DNA of 64,000 bases from Hymenopus coronatus (taxonomy: Eukaryota; Arthropoda; Insecta; Mantodea; Hymenopodidae). The notes under the pieces were generated by a model, which did no database searches, was not told the origin of the DNA, and worked only from the letters and a program-made list of their open reading frames with translations. The stretch is from contig CM060888.1 in NCBI GenBank assembly GCA_030762935.1, positions 114,897,468 to 114,961,467 of the forward strand, read 5' to 3'. Within the stretch, counting starts at the first letter, position 1; every line of letters begins with the position of its first letter. A program made the translations under genes and the position numbers. Shown here piece by piece: positions 40,409 to 55,400 of the stretch.

Positions 40409-43400
40409 CTTCTTCTTCTTCTTCTTCTTCTTCTTCTTCTCTTTCTCCTCCTCCTCCTCCTCCTCCTCCTCCTCCTCCTCCTTCTTCTTCTTCTTCTTTG
40501 TCTTCTTCTTGTGTTTTCTTGGTAGTTATATGCATGTTAGATACTGGGATTAAACGTTAGTTAAATTGGTTTTCTCTTTTCCCAACTAAGATTTTCTCTG
40601 TAAATAGTGACAAGTCACTGTAATATACAACACTTTTTCTCTTTTCCCAACTAAGATTTTCTCTGTAAATAGTGACAAGTCACTGTAATATACAACACTT
40701 TTTCTCTTTTCCCAACTAAGATTTTCTCTGTAAATAGTGACAAGTCACTGTAATATACAACACTTTTTCTCTTTTCCCAACTAAGATTTTCTCTGTAAAT
40801 AGTGACAAGTCACTGTAATATACAACACTGTAATAGTGACAAGTCATAGCTGCAATCTTGAGAAACTATCTTTACAAACTGATATTTATAGCTGTTCAAT
40901 CGTGCTTTTGCTTATTGTTTTTGCACTAACTCTTCTTTCTTTGTTGTTTTCCAAGTTTTAATCAACTATTTGTTTGAGTGTGTTGGTTAATAATTTCTAA
41001 ATGTGTCCGAAGAAACGCTCAGCTATTGGGCAAGTAATCTAAGGCTAAATGTGGAAAGGATAAACTGCCAAAACATGAACCAGGTATTTCAGCTAGTGGA
41101 TAAGGAGTTTTTGAAAGTTTTAATGTTGTAGTTAGATTTGCAAGGTAACATTGGTCATAAAATGTTGACCAATGTGGTAGTATGGATAATAGGTTTTGAA
41201 TATAAGGGTAGCTTGTATTTTTGTTATTTTCTAGAATAATCCACAAGTTTCTGGTTTTATCAAAATCATACCAAAAATATTATATACCACACTAAAAAAA
41301 TATGAGGGAAATGTGGTGATATAAATGACATACAACTCCCTAAAATTACTTGTTTTGAAAATATTTTAGGGCTTCTCCTTTACCCCTCTTTCATATTTCT
41401 ATTAAGTGTTGAGAGAGTACCCATATTCATTGAAACAGGATTGAGAAATTTGGTGACATAAATATGAAAAAGACATCCTCTATCTCCAGTTTTAAAATGT
41501 TAGACACATGATTATATATTGCAGTTGTGACCTCTGAAAGAATACAATGATGAAAAAAATATCAAAACTGATTGAGTGGTTTTTGAGATTAGGACCCCCC
41601 CCCCCCCAAATAAAATACACACACACACACACACGCGCTCACGCTCACTCACTCTTTCTCTTTTCTAAAATTAGGATAGCGTAAGGTGGTACAATTTTGA
41701 TCAACATAAGTTTTAGGGCCATTTTTAGTTTTGTATTTGTTGGTAGCACTTGCCTTACTATGGCATTGCAATGCTGAAGGTCTCTGCATCTCCTCCTATC
41801 TTTTCCATGAATACATCTGTTTGTGCTACAGAGATATAACAATTTTTCTTGATAAGAGGTAATTAAGTTACTTAGTTTTATGCACTCTTATAAAATTGCC
41901 TACTTTCTACATGCTTGTAAATGCTATATCAGTGAGGTTAGAGAATTGCATTTCACTTCCATGTGTTCTGAGAAAGCCATAGAGAAAGACATGTGCCACT
42001 ATCTCTTGTCCTAGTAGTTCAGTAATATTTACTCGTTATTTCACTCCTACAAACAGTACGTTTTTGATCAGAAATAGTACAATTTTGATACTCTAGTACA
42101 ATTTCAATCTGTGCAGTTGTTTTGTTTAGTTGGTTTATAATTAGTTGCCATAGACAAATTACCACCACCATTACTGCAAATATTTTCATATATTTAAGGA
42201 TACTTCATTTTTTTCCCCTTTCTTTTCTGCAGAAGTAAGTAAATATTGCAAAATTTGGAAGAAATGTTAAAGGAATATAACTTGTTTGATAAATAAATAT
42301 GCACTCTTCTGGTTGAAGAGCATATATATTCAAAATAAGTAACTGAAGAACATGGCAAATCCATAATACCAGCATCCAATAAAATTTCTTTACATAATCT
42401 TGTAAGACCATTTTGCTAACTCCAGAGAGAAAAAGAAAACACTTCAGATGGAAACCTGAAAAGGTCTGCAGCAAAAGATGTACTTTTCAACAGGGAGCAA
42501 AGAAATAAATAAAAAAAGTAACAAGTACAACAAACAGCAGTATAAACCTATGAGTAATGCTGAGAGAAACATTAAAAGCATCAAATCACCGGCAAACAAC
42601 AGGCTTTGTGGCAAAAACTGTAATTTTTGGTAATGTTGGGTAAAAGTGGTTTTATGTGGAAAATATTAGTGATTAGAATTGTACCAAGAAGTGATCACAA
42701 TTGTACCTAATGTGGTACATTTTTTTTATCAATTTTACTAAATTCTATAACCTTCTCTAGTAAAGATGTAATACTCATGTTATATGTTCATTAAATTTCA
42801 AAAAACAAGTAACATGCTTGAACTTATTTATTTCCTAATATCTTTCTGGTTACAATAGGATTTTTCCAAAATAATCAAAATGTATCACCCTGTCCTAGAT
42901 GCTTTTTGGGTGGAACAGACTCTTTAAACCATAGAGAGAACTTAATGAATAGGTATCCTTCTATCTATAGGATAACCAAATATTAAAACTCCCAGTTTCT
43001 TCCTATAAAGTGCACCAAAGCTAAGTATCAGAAATGTGGCTCATTACCTTGAATATGGTATATTCATTCCATATAGTATGAGTAGCATTTCTTTTTCTGT
43101 GTGTTAGTTTGTTTGACATCTAACATGTTTTATTTATACCTGGAGGTCTTGTGTTTTTGTAGGCCAGAAAAGCTGATCATGGATGGTAGCAGCTGAAATG
43201 AAGTATTACGTGTCATGTAGGTCGAGAAAAATTCTACTAACATAGTAGTTGCATGTAACTGTATTTGGACATAAAAATGTTGCCTGTGGTATGCATATTT
43301 GGTTTTTCTAGTTTTAAATATATTTACTTATGTAGGTTAAGGATATTACTTATTTTTTATTATTGTATATAATTTTATATGAACACACATGACCTATAAG

Positions 43401-46400
43401 GAATTAACATTATCACGGCCTTTTATCATTTGTTCTAAAGAAAATTTTTGTGCCTGTTAACCATATATTTTTACTTTATCTCTTGGGTACTGAAGGGTTA
43501 GATCTTAAAAGGATTTAAAACAGCTGAAGTTTGTACTTTGCTTACATTGTGTTTTGAAATTTTAGTTAGCTTAAGATCAGTGGGATTTATGAATGCACCT
43601 AAGCCCGTTTCATCAACATGCATTAAGTGTTAAATACAATGTTAAGCTAACATCAACTTCCCTGTGTTAAACACTAACAAATACTAAACTTACAAAATGG
43701 CTACTGTAACTCAGAACTTATAGTGATAAATTATCACATGTGTAATTTGGAAACATATTACTTAAACAAATAATCAACTGCCTATTAAATTAATTTAAAA
43801 GATTTAAGAAGAAAATATTCTGTCAAGGCATAAACTTAAAAAAATGACCGTCACTGAGCTGTGGATTAAGTAGAGAGAGGTTAGAAAGTTAAATTTTCCT
43901 GGAGCTTTGTATCAATAAATTGTATATAGGCAAAATCCATCCCTGCTATGTTTAAACCATCTAGATACCATTTTATGGTAACTTATGAGAGAGTCTTCCT
44001 CCAGATTACAAAGTTGTGATTAGAACAATGTATTAGAATATCTATACCCTTGTTAATAATATCCATTTAAGGCTGCATGATTTAATCATAATGTGCATTT
44101 TTTGTCAAGTAAATTTTAGCGCAAAAGTACATCCAGTTTTGTATCACTACATATAAATATCAAGAGGTGCATAAGAGTCAGACTTCCTTTAGTGCCTGGT
44201 TTTAATGTGATCTGCTCAGGAGCTGCAAGATAAAAATACTGTCTTCTCTGTTTAAGGCATGCATGGGGATGTTAACATGTTTTATTTTATGGGGAAAACA
44301 TTTGGTAAGGTGCAAGAGTTGTAGTGTAATACAATTTTAACATAAATTTTAAAAAAAAGTATCAGTTTTAACATCAGTTGATGAAATCAGACCGTAACCC
44401 AGTTTCTTAGCAGAAAAATTAGCATCTCATAATTTTAAAAGGACTCTTGAATATTACAAGATAATCTCTTGCTCTCAGAAGCAATGAAAACTATTTTTAA
44501 ATTCATATATTACATTTATCACACACATATTTGTGTTTTCAAAGTTCATATAAACATTTTTTATTGCATAGACCAGTCAAGCTGCTACAATTTAGACAAT
44601 TACATACAAAATCCTTCATTAGAGCTTATAAAATAAAAGGTGTGGTAGTGCTATTTACATATAAGGTATCATGTGCTATTTACATGCTTGTATATGCATT
44701 TGTGTGTTAATGTGTAAATATCTTAGTAGATAAATAACATATTAATTAGGTATAATGTACAGTGTTTTTCAACAGTAATGCACTTTCAAGAAGTACTCAC
44801 GTACATTAAATTGTTCACCACAAAAGGCGTAATTGGTATATATGCATGATCTAGTGTTACCTACAAATTGAATATTAAAATATGGTAGAATGCAGAGAAA
44901 ATATCAAAAGCAGTAATAGGAATTTGTGCAACTGGACATGAACAAATAACATAAAAACATTAATATACAAAAATAAGCCAGAAATAGTGTGAACCAGTAA
45001 CACTAAAATTGCTAATTTTACTCTTTTGTTATGATTTAAGAAATCCCTTTTCCCACTATCAGAAATGGCCAACTGTTTCATTCTAGTGTTTCTTTTGTAT
45101 TTTTCAGTCATTTGGGGCATCATTTGGAAGAAAAATGTAATTCCAGAGAGACTTAGTGACTGCAAATCAAAATTCGTTAACTGTTTCAAGATGAAGAATG
45201 TGTGTTTGGTTGATTTAATTAGTGAGATGTGGTTGGCCATCTATAAATTATGTAAAACTGTAGATATATTCATTTGTTTGTATTTCAACCTCCTCATGTG
45301 CCTTTTTAACTTAATTTCTAAATTTCATTTGGTTTTGCCTATATATACTGTGTTGCAGTCATAACAGTTGTCTTTGTAAATTGCAGTGTTTTTATCTTGT
45401 GGCATAGGATCCTTTAACGAGTAGCAAAGTAACTTCTCTAGGTTCTAGTCTTGGTATTTTTGGAGTTATCAGCTCTCTTGCACTCCAGTATTTTGTTAAA
45501 AGACTGGTAACTTGTTCAAAGGCTGGACAGTGGAGTTAGTGGTTTTTATCTGTGTAGTAGGGGAAGGTGGGTAATTGCATACACTGTATTAGCTCTATTA
45601 TATTCGCAGCCCTTCTCAAAACTGTCTGATGGGTCTTGTTCGTGTTGCATTGTAATAAACAACCATAGGTTATTTCATTTGCTGAAAAGAAAGCTAATTT
45701 ACAATTATATGGGATGGGTGTTATCTGCTCTATGCAAGCACAGCAAAACAAAAAAGTCCTGTGTGTTCCATTCACATGCCTTTCTCTTCATCTCTGGAAC
45801 ATATTGCTGATAAAAATCTTATTCTTCTATTTACTTCATGCTAATCGAGAAAAAATTAGTGGAAATGGTCTTCTTACTTGCTTCCTTGTAGGCAGAAGGC
45901 AATTTTTTTAAAAGTTGGTTGCCATGAGGTTGAAGTTCCTTTGTTTGTATGACCAAGAGTTGGCAAATTCTCATATGAGAAAAGTATAAATATTTTAAAA
46001 CTAAAACAAATAACAAGAAATATCTCAAAAACTCTACAAAAAAAATGTTGATTGAGCACAGGAAAAGAAGTGTTGGTAACTTTCCAACTTTTAAGTGATA
46101 ACATAGCTTTGTAGTACGTAGTGAAGAATGATGTTTCTGATGGGTTGATGACACTGTTTGCTGTCATAAGTAGGTGTTGCCATAGCCACGTTATGGCAGA
46201 AATAGGCAGCATTTATTCTTCTTATCAAGATGCTCTTTGAACTCCAAAGAACAGTTATGAGCACTTTTCCAGTTGACAAGCATTGTTTGGTCTAGTGTAA
46301 CTGTTTTTTGCCCTACTCCTTGCTTGCTTATTTAGTAGTGGAGCCAACTTTTATGTTGTGAACAAATTTCTCTCCTTCCTTGTGGAGTAAATTAGGAACC

Positions 46401-49400
46401 ATAGATGAGTAACAAACTAGTCTTTCTTTCTTTCTTTCTTTCTATGCTTCCTTCCTTTCCTTCCTTTTCTTTTCTTTTCTTTCTTTTTTTTTTTATCTTT
46501 TTTCCCAATTTTATCATTAGTGAGGGATGGAGTACTCATAGCAGAATCCTGCTGCTGATACAACTTAGGAGATTCTTATATCCCATCTGCTTCAGTAAGA
46601 TCATAAATAGTATAAATGTTCTGCAGTAATGTTTGTCCATGGTTGTCATTATTGGGATTTATTATCCACAGTTTCCCATCCTCATGAAAATCTTCTGAAC
46701 CACTCATATACTTGGGTCTTCAAAAGAGTTTGTCTCAATTTGGGCATGTGTACCTTTTCCTCACTCAATATGCTACTATGAGTGGAGAGGCTTTATGTGA
46801 CAGCAGAGGAATGCCTCCAGACATCCCCAGAACTGTCATTCAGGTCACAGACCAGTTTGTTCACTGTCTGAAACTCTAGGGAAAAGGCTATGTTATATTT
46901 CATTCACCCTCTTATGAAGGTATAAATTATTTTCTTTTCTCCAGGCTGAGGTGAGATGATGTAATTGACGGTTTCCTTAAGGCAAACATCAGGTAGCATT
47001 AGTGCACAAGATCTGAGCTCACTTTCACATTCATTTCTTTCATCATCGTAACTACCTTTGCAGTTTAAAGGCAATTCAGAAAAATAGGCAGAAAATTGCA
47101 TATTATAGAGGCATGTTTAGTCAATCCACAATAAAGTGCATGAAGCACATTATCATAATACAGGCCATTTCAAAAGACACCAAACGAAGATAGCATCGAT
47201 TAGCTTACACTTTGACTTGTCCAAAACTTGATGTCACAACTATCAAACTCGTATATTTAAAGTTTCATGTGTGTTTAAAAATCTCACATATTTGGGATTA
47301 GGATGTAAAGGAACAATGGTTGTCATATGCCACGTAAACAACCTCAGAACATGTTATATGAAATACATAACAAAACGCACATGCTACGTTTTCCATTACT
47401 AAGGTGACCTGTGCTCCGCCGGCATGTCGATCAAACCATGCCTTCACCACGCAACTGGGACCTTTGCTACCAACCGGCATCTCTCTTGGAGTGGGCCAGG
47501 CAGAGCTGAAAATTATATTCACTTGTCACATATGGTATGACCAACAAGGTCCATATCTTTGTTTGGTGTTGTTTCGAAACAGCCTGTAAATAAAAACATA
47601 GCTTTAGATAAAGAAGCCTTCATTTAACAATAATTTTATGTTCATTTCATAACTATTCTGAGGAGTCAAACCTTTAGATATAATTCCTGATTTTGAATCA
47701 TTCCCATTCTTGTAGATTTGTTGTAGGGTTTAAAATCGAAGACATTTTTAGTATGAAAACAGTCTTTTGTTTCTCAAATGGTTCACCAGATTGGGTTGCT
47801 ACTGATACTTACTATTTTACCTTATGTCCCTTCAAAACAAGGTTTGTTTTTTAAATAAGTTATTAAATATAGAGAACAAATTACAAATTCAATTGATTTA
47901 ATGTAATGTATGAAAATTTAGAAATGAATTGCAGTGAGCATGAGAAGTGCATCCATGGCTTATTAAAATAGGAATGTTGTAATGCAGTGAACCTCTTATG
48001 AATTCAGGTTTCCTTCTGCATGATAAAGTATAGTAAACCCTGATACATCACAGATCTTGTTTTCCAAGATATAACCTATTAAGCATAATATAAAAATATA
48101 CCCAGGAACTAAGAACAAATCAGAAATTTATTTTAGTCCTTTGCAAACTTTCTGAAAAGGAAGAGCTATTCTACAAGGGTGATTCAAATATTCATGAATT
48201 TTTAAATACATTTATTCATTACTTCTGTTTTTCTCTACATGAGCCTCCCTTCACACTCTATACACTTTTGCCACTTTTTGGCAGTTTGTACATTTATTAT
48301 TCAAAAAAGGTTTTGGTGCGTTTCAACCATTAGTGTACACACTTGATGTTTTCATTGTTTTCAAGTCATTCCTCTCCAAATGAATACTTTCATGGGCACA
48401 AACAAAAATAGTCAAGAGGAAAACAAATCGACTGGAGGGGGAATGGTCAAGGGTTTCCCAGTGCATCTCCTCTAATGTGCTCTTTGATAAATTTGTGGTA
48501 TGAGGCTTACCATTATCATGGAGAAGTAGATACAGATCTCATACATTGTCTATTGTTTTGGTAGGCAACTTTTGTTGACATGAACAACTGGTAATGGTAT
48601 GCTACATTCACTGTACATCTATCAATAGAAAAGCAATGAATAAAACTCCTCTGTAGTCAAAAAAACACTACTACAAGAACTCTTCCGGCAGAGAGGCAGG
48701 CTTCCCTGTGAAGGCTTCATTCTTTCTTTGCCACCCCTTACTTGCCATTTTGGAATCTGGAGTGATGCTCCATTGACTCATGTGATTACAAGTGTGTATG
48801 TAATTTTGAAGAAACAGATTCAGCCTTTGGACTTGAAATCGAGATACTGGCAAGTGGCCCTAGATCCCAGAGACAAGGAGAAGAACAGTTTCTGGACTGG
48901 CCAAGGGCTTTGGCAAATTTCAGTTACACCATTTGGCCTCCTCAGTGAGCCAGCCACCTGCCTGCTCTATCTGATGACATCATCATAGGCCACAACTTAG
49001 AAGACCATCTTATGACCAAGATACTGCAACGACTGCAGGCAGCTAATTTAAAGCTGAATATGATGAAATACCAACTCTTCTACAAGGAGGTGAGCAAGAT
49101 TGTGGATCAAGCAGATCCACATAGTCTATCTGCTTTGGCCACAGACCAGAGAAGGCTCAGGCAGCGAGACTAAACTGAGTTGGAGGACATCACACCCAGG
49201 GTGAGTGTACAAGTCCTACTAGGCCCAGTGGGATTCATTGAAGACCAAGGAAAAAGTGTGTGCTTAGAGGGTAGGAATTACATGATGGAAGACCCAGAGA
49301 GATCAGCTGATCCTCCTTCTGAGTAAGGTCTTGGAAGTCCTGGAGGAAGTACATGTGGAAACTTCAGGAGTACATTTGGAACCCAACCAAACCATCAACA

Positions 49401-52400
49401 AGTGTCTACAGCAGCACTACTGACTGAGACAATGGGCAGATGCTGAGAGGTGGTGCCAGCAATATTGTGTGTATGCAGCCAGTCATGGCCCACAAGCCAC
49501 TTTTGCATTCAGCTGGGAGCACGTTTTGAATGCATAGTCATTGATGTAGCTGGGCCATCCCTTGTTTCAGACAGGGTCATTCAAGTATCCGTTGGTCACC
49601 ATGGATTACCTCACCAAGTGGCCGAAGGTGTATGCGATCCCTAACCCTGAGGCCAAGACTATTGCCTCTTAGAACTATTTTGTGGCTTTGGGGTACTATT
49701 GGAGCCACATAGTGATCAGGACCTCAACTTTAAGTCCAATCTAATGAGAGAAACACTGGATGCACACAATACCTCTCCACCCACAATCAGATGGCATGGT
49801 TGAGCAGTACATCAATACTCTAGAAGAATATTTGAAGAAGGTTGTGGTCAATCACCAAAGACTGGATACATTTCTCACAGCCTACTGCTCTTCAACCTAT
49901 GATACCACTGAGTTGACACCAGCCAGTTTGGTCTTTGGCAGGGAGCTGCATCCACCATGTGACCTGAGTTTTGGGAGTCCTGTGGCAGATCAGCCAGCAG
50001 GGGAGAAACTTGTAAACTAGCTTCATGACTTACTCATGCATGGTGTGTAAACACATCCAGGATGAAGACCTGTTGCTACCAGCAGGCCAACAGCCAAGGA
50101 TTCCAGTAGGGTGATCTCCTCAGACCAAGGGACACTGCACAAGCTTCAACAAACAATGGCAAGCTCTTTCTGGTGAAGCGGATAAATCTAGTGGCTGCCC
50201 AGAGGGAAGAGGCTGGTATACCCTTTCAGATTAATGAAAAAGCTGCACAGAACATGGTGGTCACTGGTTGTCATTCTTCCTTCATGTCTGATGTCAATGT
50301 TACATGAGACAGGCATGTGCATCGAGAGAGAGAGAGCATTGCAAGTGGCAGTGAGTGATTATAAAAATCATAGTGGATTATTTATTGTAAGAGTATAGAT
50401 GTGGCTAGTTAAAGCATGAAGAGGGAAAGCAGTTGAAGGCTTGAGCTCAGGTCAAAATACGGTAACATTTTTAATTAACTTGACAAGCTGAATGTAGGTG
50501 AGAACAAATACTTGTTTTCACAAGTGGTAACATCGTAAACTACTTCCCTAGCCTGTCCTCTAAGAGGTGAATTTAGGTGTTGAAGGTCCTGACATTACTG
50601 TTAATAGTTCTTGTTTATATACTTTTATATAGTACTCTTGGATAGCTTGGATCGTCAAGCCTGCTACGATAGTGTTGCTCAGGATGGGAACAGTGTGACT
50701 ACATCTTGTGGCTGTAATTCCAGCATGTGTGTGAACAACTTACTTTGAAAGTCACAGCTTATTGTTGCTGTTCAACCTAGGATTCCTTTCATTAGTTAAT
50801 GCATTGTTACACCTGTTCAAGAGAACATGGGTGCAGTTGGCAAGTACTTTAAACTGAAGCTCTGATTGTTGCACCTATGTGAGAGTTTGTGACATCTGCA
50901 ATGGTCTGTAGGTAAAACGAAAGCACAACTTCTGACTGTTCCTTACCTTGTCATCAACCTTGACGTTAAGTTCAGAGCATGCAGTCATGGCTTCCACCAT
51001 AGCAGGAGTCAAAAGAAAACTAGGCAGAATTGCTGCAAAAGCATAGAATTAAGAGATTATTTGAAAACAAATTTTTGATTGAAATCAGTTGGGTGAAATA
51101 TAGAGTTATAATTAAGCAACATTGATTCAATATAAACACTCTTATGCTTCACAAACCTTGTTTTCCTTTAGGACAAATATTTCACCTTCCATGAAGGCAT
51201 CCTCAGCCACGGACGAATGGTGTGATTATCGGAAACATCTTGGTCTTGACTACTGGCAGCATCTGATGTTGATACTATTGAGTTTCAAAAGAATGTTATC
51301 TTCTGCTGGCAAATCAAAATTCATGTTTCCTCTAAATTTTTTCAGATAGATATTTTCCCATGCATTCGGTTCTGTAGTCTTGTTTATGGATTTTAGAAGA
51401 CGAGTTTCATTTTTAATATTGTGGTTTTTCTCCCAAAAATGAGCAGCAACAGCTGATTTATTAGTTTCTTTATTTCCTGTGTTTCTAAAATGTTCTTTAA
51501 GATGTGTGTCATCCTCCAAACTGAAGATAGGGTTAAAGTACACTGAAACTGGTCTTCCCAAACAAAGGTAAAGTTTGAGCAAAAGGTGTAAAAAAGGTGA
51601 CTCAATTGATTTAAATTATGGCTCTCCACTGTTTAAAATACTTTGTTTTATTTTATATAAAGATTAGTAAGCTTAACAAAATTATTTATTAAAATCTTCA
51701 TTTAATTTTATATAACTTATGCGCTTGTTCTTTTGTTTTAAAAAGTTTTGGAAGTTTTTCTCTAGGAATGTATGAAAATAAAGCAGTTAAATTGAAAGAA
51801 GCAAGTATCATTAGCAGACAGTACTGTACTGAGGTTCTTTTCTACTAGCTCAAAAGAATTTTTAATACTTAAACTTCAATTTTTTCAAAAGCACTGAATT
51901 TTTTAATTAACGATTTAAATAGATTGTAAGTAAGTGAATTTATGCAATTTACAATAGGTCTCATTTTATTTCCAGGTTAATAAATTTTGGGAAGTATATA
52001 AATTCTAGGTAACAGTGGAGTATTTTACAATTATTTTTCATAAATGAAATAATTTTCACTTCCTTGAGAGTTTTATTAAAAGTTGAATGCATGATTTTAA
52101 TGAATCATTATCAATTCTTATGTAATCTTCACCTTGGAGTAGAAGTTTCTTTTGGGTAATGTAATCCATGACCTTTTGGGTAATGTAATCAATTTTATCT
52201 ACAACTCCAATGTTATTTACCTTTATCAGTTTTTCCATAGAGTACATCCTTTTCATTCAATGATTTATTTATAGTAATTTACTTTGTAGTTTTTTTTTTT
52301 TTTTTTATTCAAATTCTGTAAAATTTACTGTCTTTTTCTTGAACCAATAATTAATTATTTTTATTTAAATCCTGACTGGCAATTTATATATCTGTCACAT

Positions 52401-55400
52401 AACCATCTGAAGTTTTAAGTTTTTTAAACCTTTATTAAAAAAATTAATTTCTTTCTCATGGAAATTAAAATCTGAAAGATTATTAACATTATCCTTTGGA
52501 TTATTCTGTTTAGGTAGTTTCAATTAATTTGTTGTGAGCATAATGTATTTAATTTATTTTTTAACTTATTTGCCTTATTTCTCATAATTCAGATTTTCAA
52601 AAATTTGGATTCCAAATTAAGCTAAAATGAATTACCTAAAACATTTATTAGTTTAAGATGAAAATTATATTATTTCAGTTCAATATCCTTTAAGTTTTTA
52701 AAATGCAAATATGTTTTGACCTCAGTTACTTTTTTCTCCACCACTTGTTGATGAGCACTTTTGTCAACTTTAATAGTTTCTCTAAAAAAAAAAAAAAATA
52801 GGAGTTCCTGTCTGAAACACAGGTTTAAGAGATAAATATCTGCAAGAATGTGTCTTCTTAAATTGAATTTACTCATAAAGATAAGTGAAGTTTTGTTACA
52901 AACATATTATCATATTAATATGTGTGTGTAATGCAAAATTTGAGCAATCTGTGAATTACAGCAGCAATGTTTTGCTCTCTTTGGAGAAACCAAGTAAGCT
53001 GGTGCATATTCTTAATGCAAAATGCACTTAATTGTTAAACATGACAGAAATGGTGTTAGTGCTGTTTTCATATTTCTCCAAGTAGTTTTGCAAAACTTTG
53101 ATAGATGATAAAACCTTCCAAACACAGCAAAGAGAAAATAAATGAAAATCTCTATGAGCCTAAACTTATATTGCAATTGTGTGCATATTTTAAAGTCCTA
53201 AGAAATGTAAGTATAACTTATGCATGGACTTGATCACCATTTAATGTAGGTATGTTAAAAATTCATTTTAGAAAATTGTATATTGGTTTTAACTCTCAGA
53301 TTTTTTGTGGTGTTAAAGTAAGCCTCCTGCATACTAGAATCAGAAAAACAATTATCATCTTCTAATGCCTCAGCATCAAGATTCACTAAAGTTTGAGGCC
53401 TTGAATATTCTCCAATAAGCCAATTCTCTCGGATACTTCTTTCCCCTGAAGTATCATTCTCTGCATTGTATATGAGGATGGTTTACGCTTACTTTATATA
53501 TCCTTCCCGTTAAGTTATTTCTTGTTTTCCTGACCTCCATGTACATTGTGGGTGTATATTGGTGATTAACGAATGTCATTCTTATGCACTTTGATGCTAA
53601 ACCTTCATTGGTAACCTTGTTAAAAGAGTACAATTCACAATAAAAATTTGCCCAAGCAAAATTGACTTTCTCCTGTCAGGATAACTTCTGTCATTGTAAA
53701 ACTGTCAGTTCCATCTAATTTTCTGTATTGTACTAGTTTTAATTAACAATGAGAGAGAGAGAGACAAACAGACAGACAGAGAGAGATTAGATTAGAAAGC
53801 ATTCTGTAGGTTCGTTTAGGCCAGAAAGCCACTGAACATAGAACTTGTCAAGGCATATACATGTATACATATGTTTATATACTATGAAAAAAAATGTATA
53901 AAGCTCTAGTGCTAAAAGCATAGGTTACAAAAACAACAGAATATTTTTTGCATGCACTTAAAAACAAAGAGTATCAAAATATAGTGTTAAAGTGTATAAA
54001 TAGATAAATATAATTTCATTATATGTAAAACTAATGTTATGTCAGATGATAGTTTTCAAATTATCGATATAATAGTTACTAGTAGTAATTATATAAACTA
54101 AAACATGATTATTGTATTATGTACTCTTCATAAACGTCAACAAATTACAATACATATTTACAAATATGTTATAGAATTTCCAATGCAAAGATTTACGATT
54201 ATGTACTAGAGCGTAAAATATCAAAACATCAGGCTTTACAGACCTTGTGTCATTGCTAAATACTAAAAAAATTCATTTGACACATTCGTGCAAGTCAAAG
54301 TATAAACCAGTTTAATTTTAATATAAAACACACACACTAATATACACAAAATGCAATACATTGTAATATTTATAAATACAATGATTATTAAAGGTATTGT
54401 CCGACAGATTTGTCACTTAAACAGAGTAAAATGATTTATTGCAAAGGTACTACTTAAAAAGGCCTTCAAAGCCTTGAAATTCCCAACATTTTCTTTGAGA
54501 TTACTGGGGAGAGCATTAAATATCTTGATTGTTTCATAATATACACCTTTCTGAAAGCAACGAAGATTGGCATTGAGATGATGAATCAATCCCTTTTGTC
54601 TAGTATTAATGTTATGAATTTCCATGTTTGTTATAAAACTATGTCGATTACCTTGTGATAGAACTCTGTTCTAGCTGCCCGCAGACCCTGACGCACTGCT
54701 TTCCGAATATCCTCCAGCATCTCGTAGCGTTGGCCACGCATCTGCTCCTTCACAGAACCGAAAAGATGGTAGTCGGAGGGTGCCAAGTCGGGACTGTAGG
54801 GAGGATGTGGAAGAGTTTCCCACCCTAATGCCCTGATCTTCTCCATAGTGGCACGGGCAGTATGTGGATGTGCATTATCCTGTTGAAGGATGATCCTCTT
54901 TCCAGGGCGTTTATCACGCAAAGCCCGACGGAGCTTGAGAAGTGTCTTGATGTAGCGGGCAGAATTTATGGTTTGTCCAGGTTCAAGAAAGTCAACCAGA
55001 ATGCAACCTTGTGCATCCCAAAAGACACTTCCCATAACTTTTCCTACTGACTGCACTGTCTTCGCTTTCTTCTTTGATGATGAGTTCAAGTGGTGCCATT
55101 CCATACTCTGACGTTTCGTTTCTGGCTCATAGTGATGGAACCAACTCTCATCTCCAGTCACAATACACGTAAAAAATTCATCACCTTCATTATGAAATCT
55201 CTGAAGAAGATTTTGTGCAATGGTTCTTCTCTGAAGTTTGTGGTCTTCAGTCAATAAACGGGGGACCCAACGGGCACAGACCTTTCGATAACCCAAGCTG
55301 TGGATCATTTCTTGCACTGCACTATGTCCTATTCCAAGTTTCGCAGCAATTTCATTCACAGTGAAATGCCTATCTCCTGTAATGAGCTCATCAACTCTTT

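Noticed and set aside
40326..40560. Poly-Phe and poly-Ser/Pro open frames
   Set aside because: They are translations of the TTC/CTC microsatellite.
48720..50030. Endogenous retrovirus with envelope
   Set aside because: Only gypsy-type RT and integrase motifs are visible; no envelope-like frame follows the integrase.
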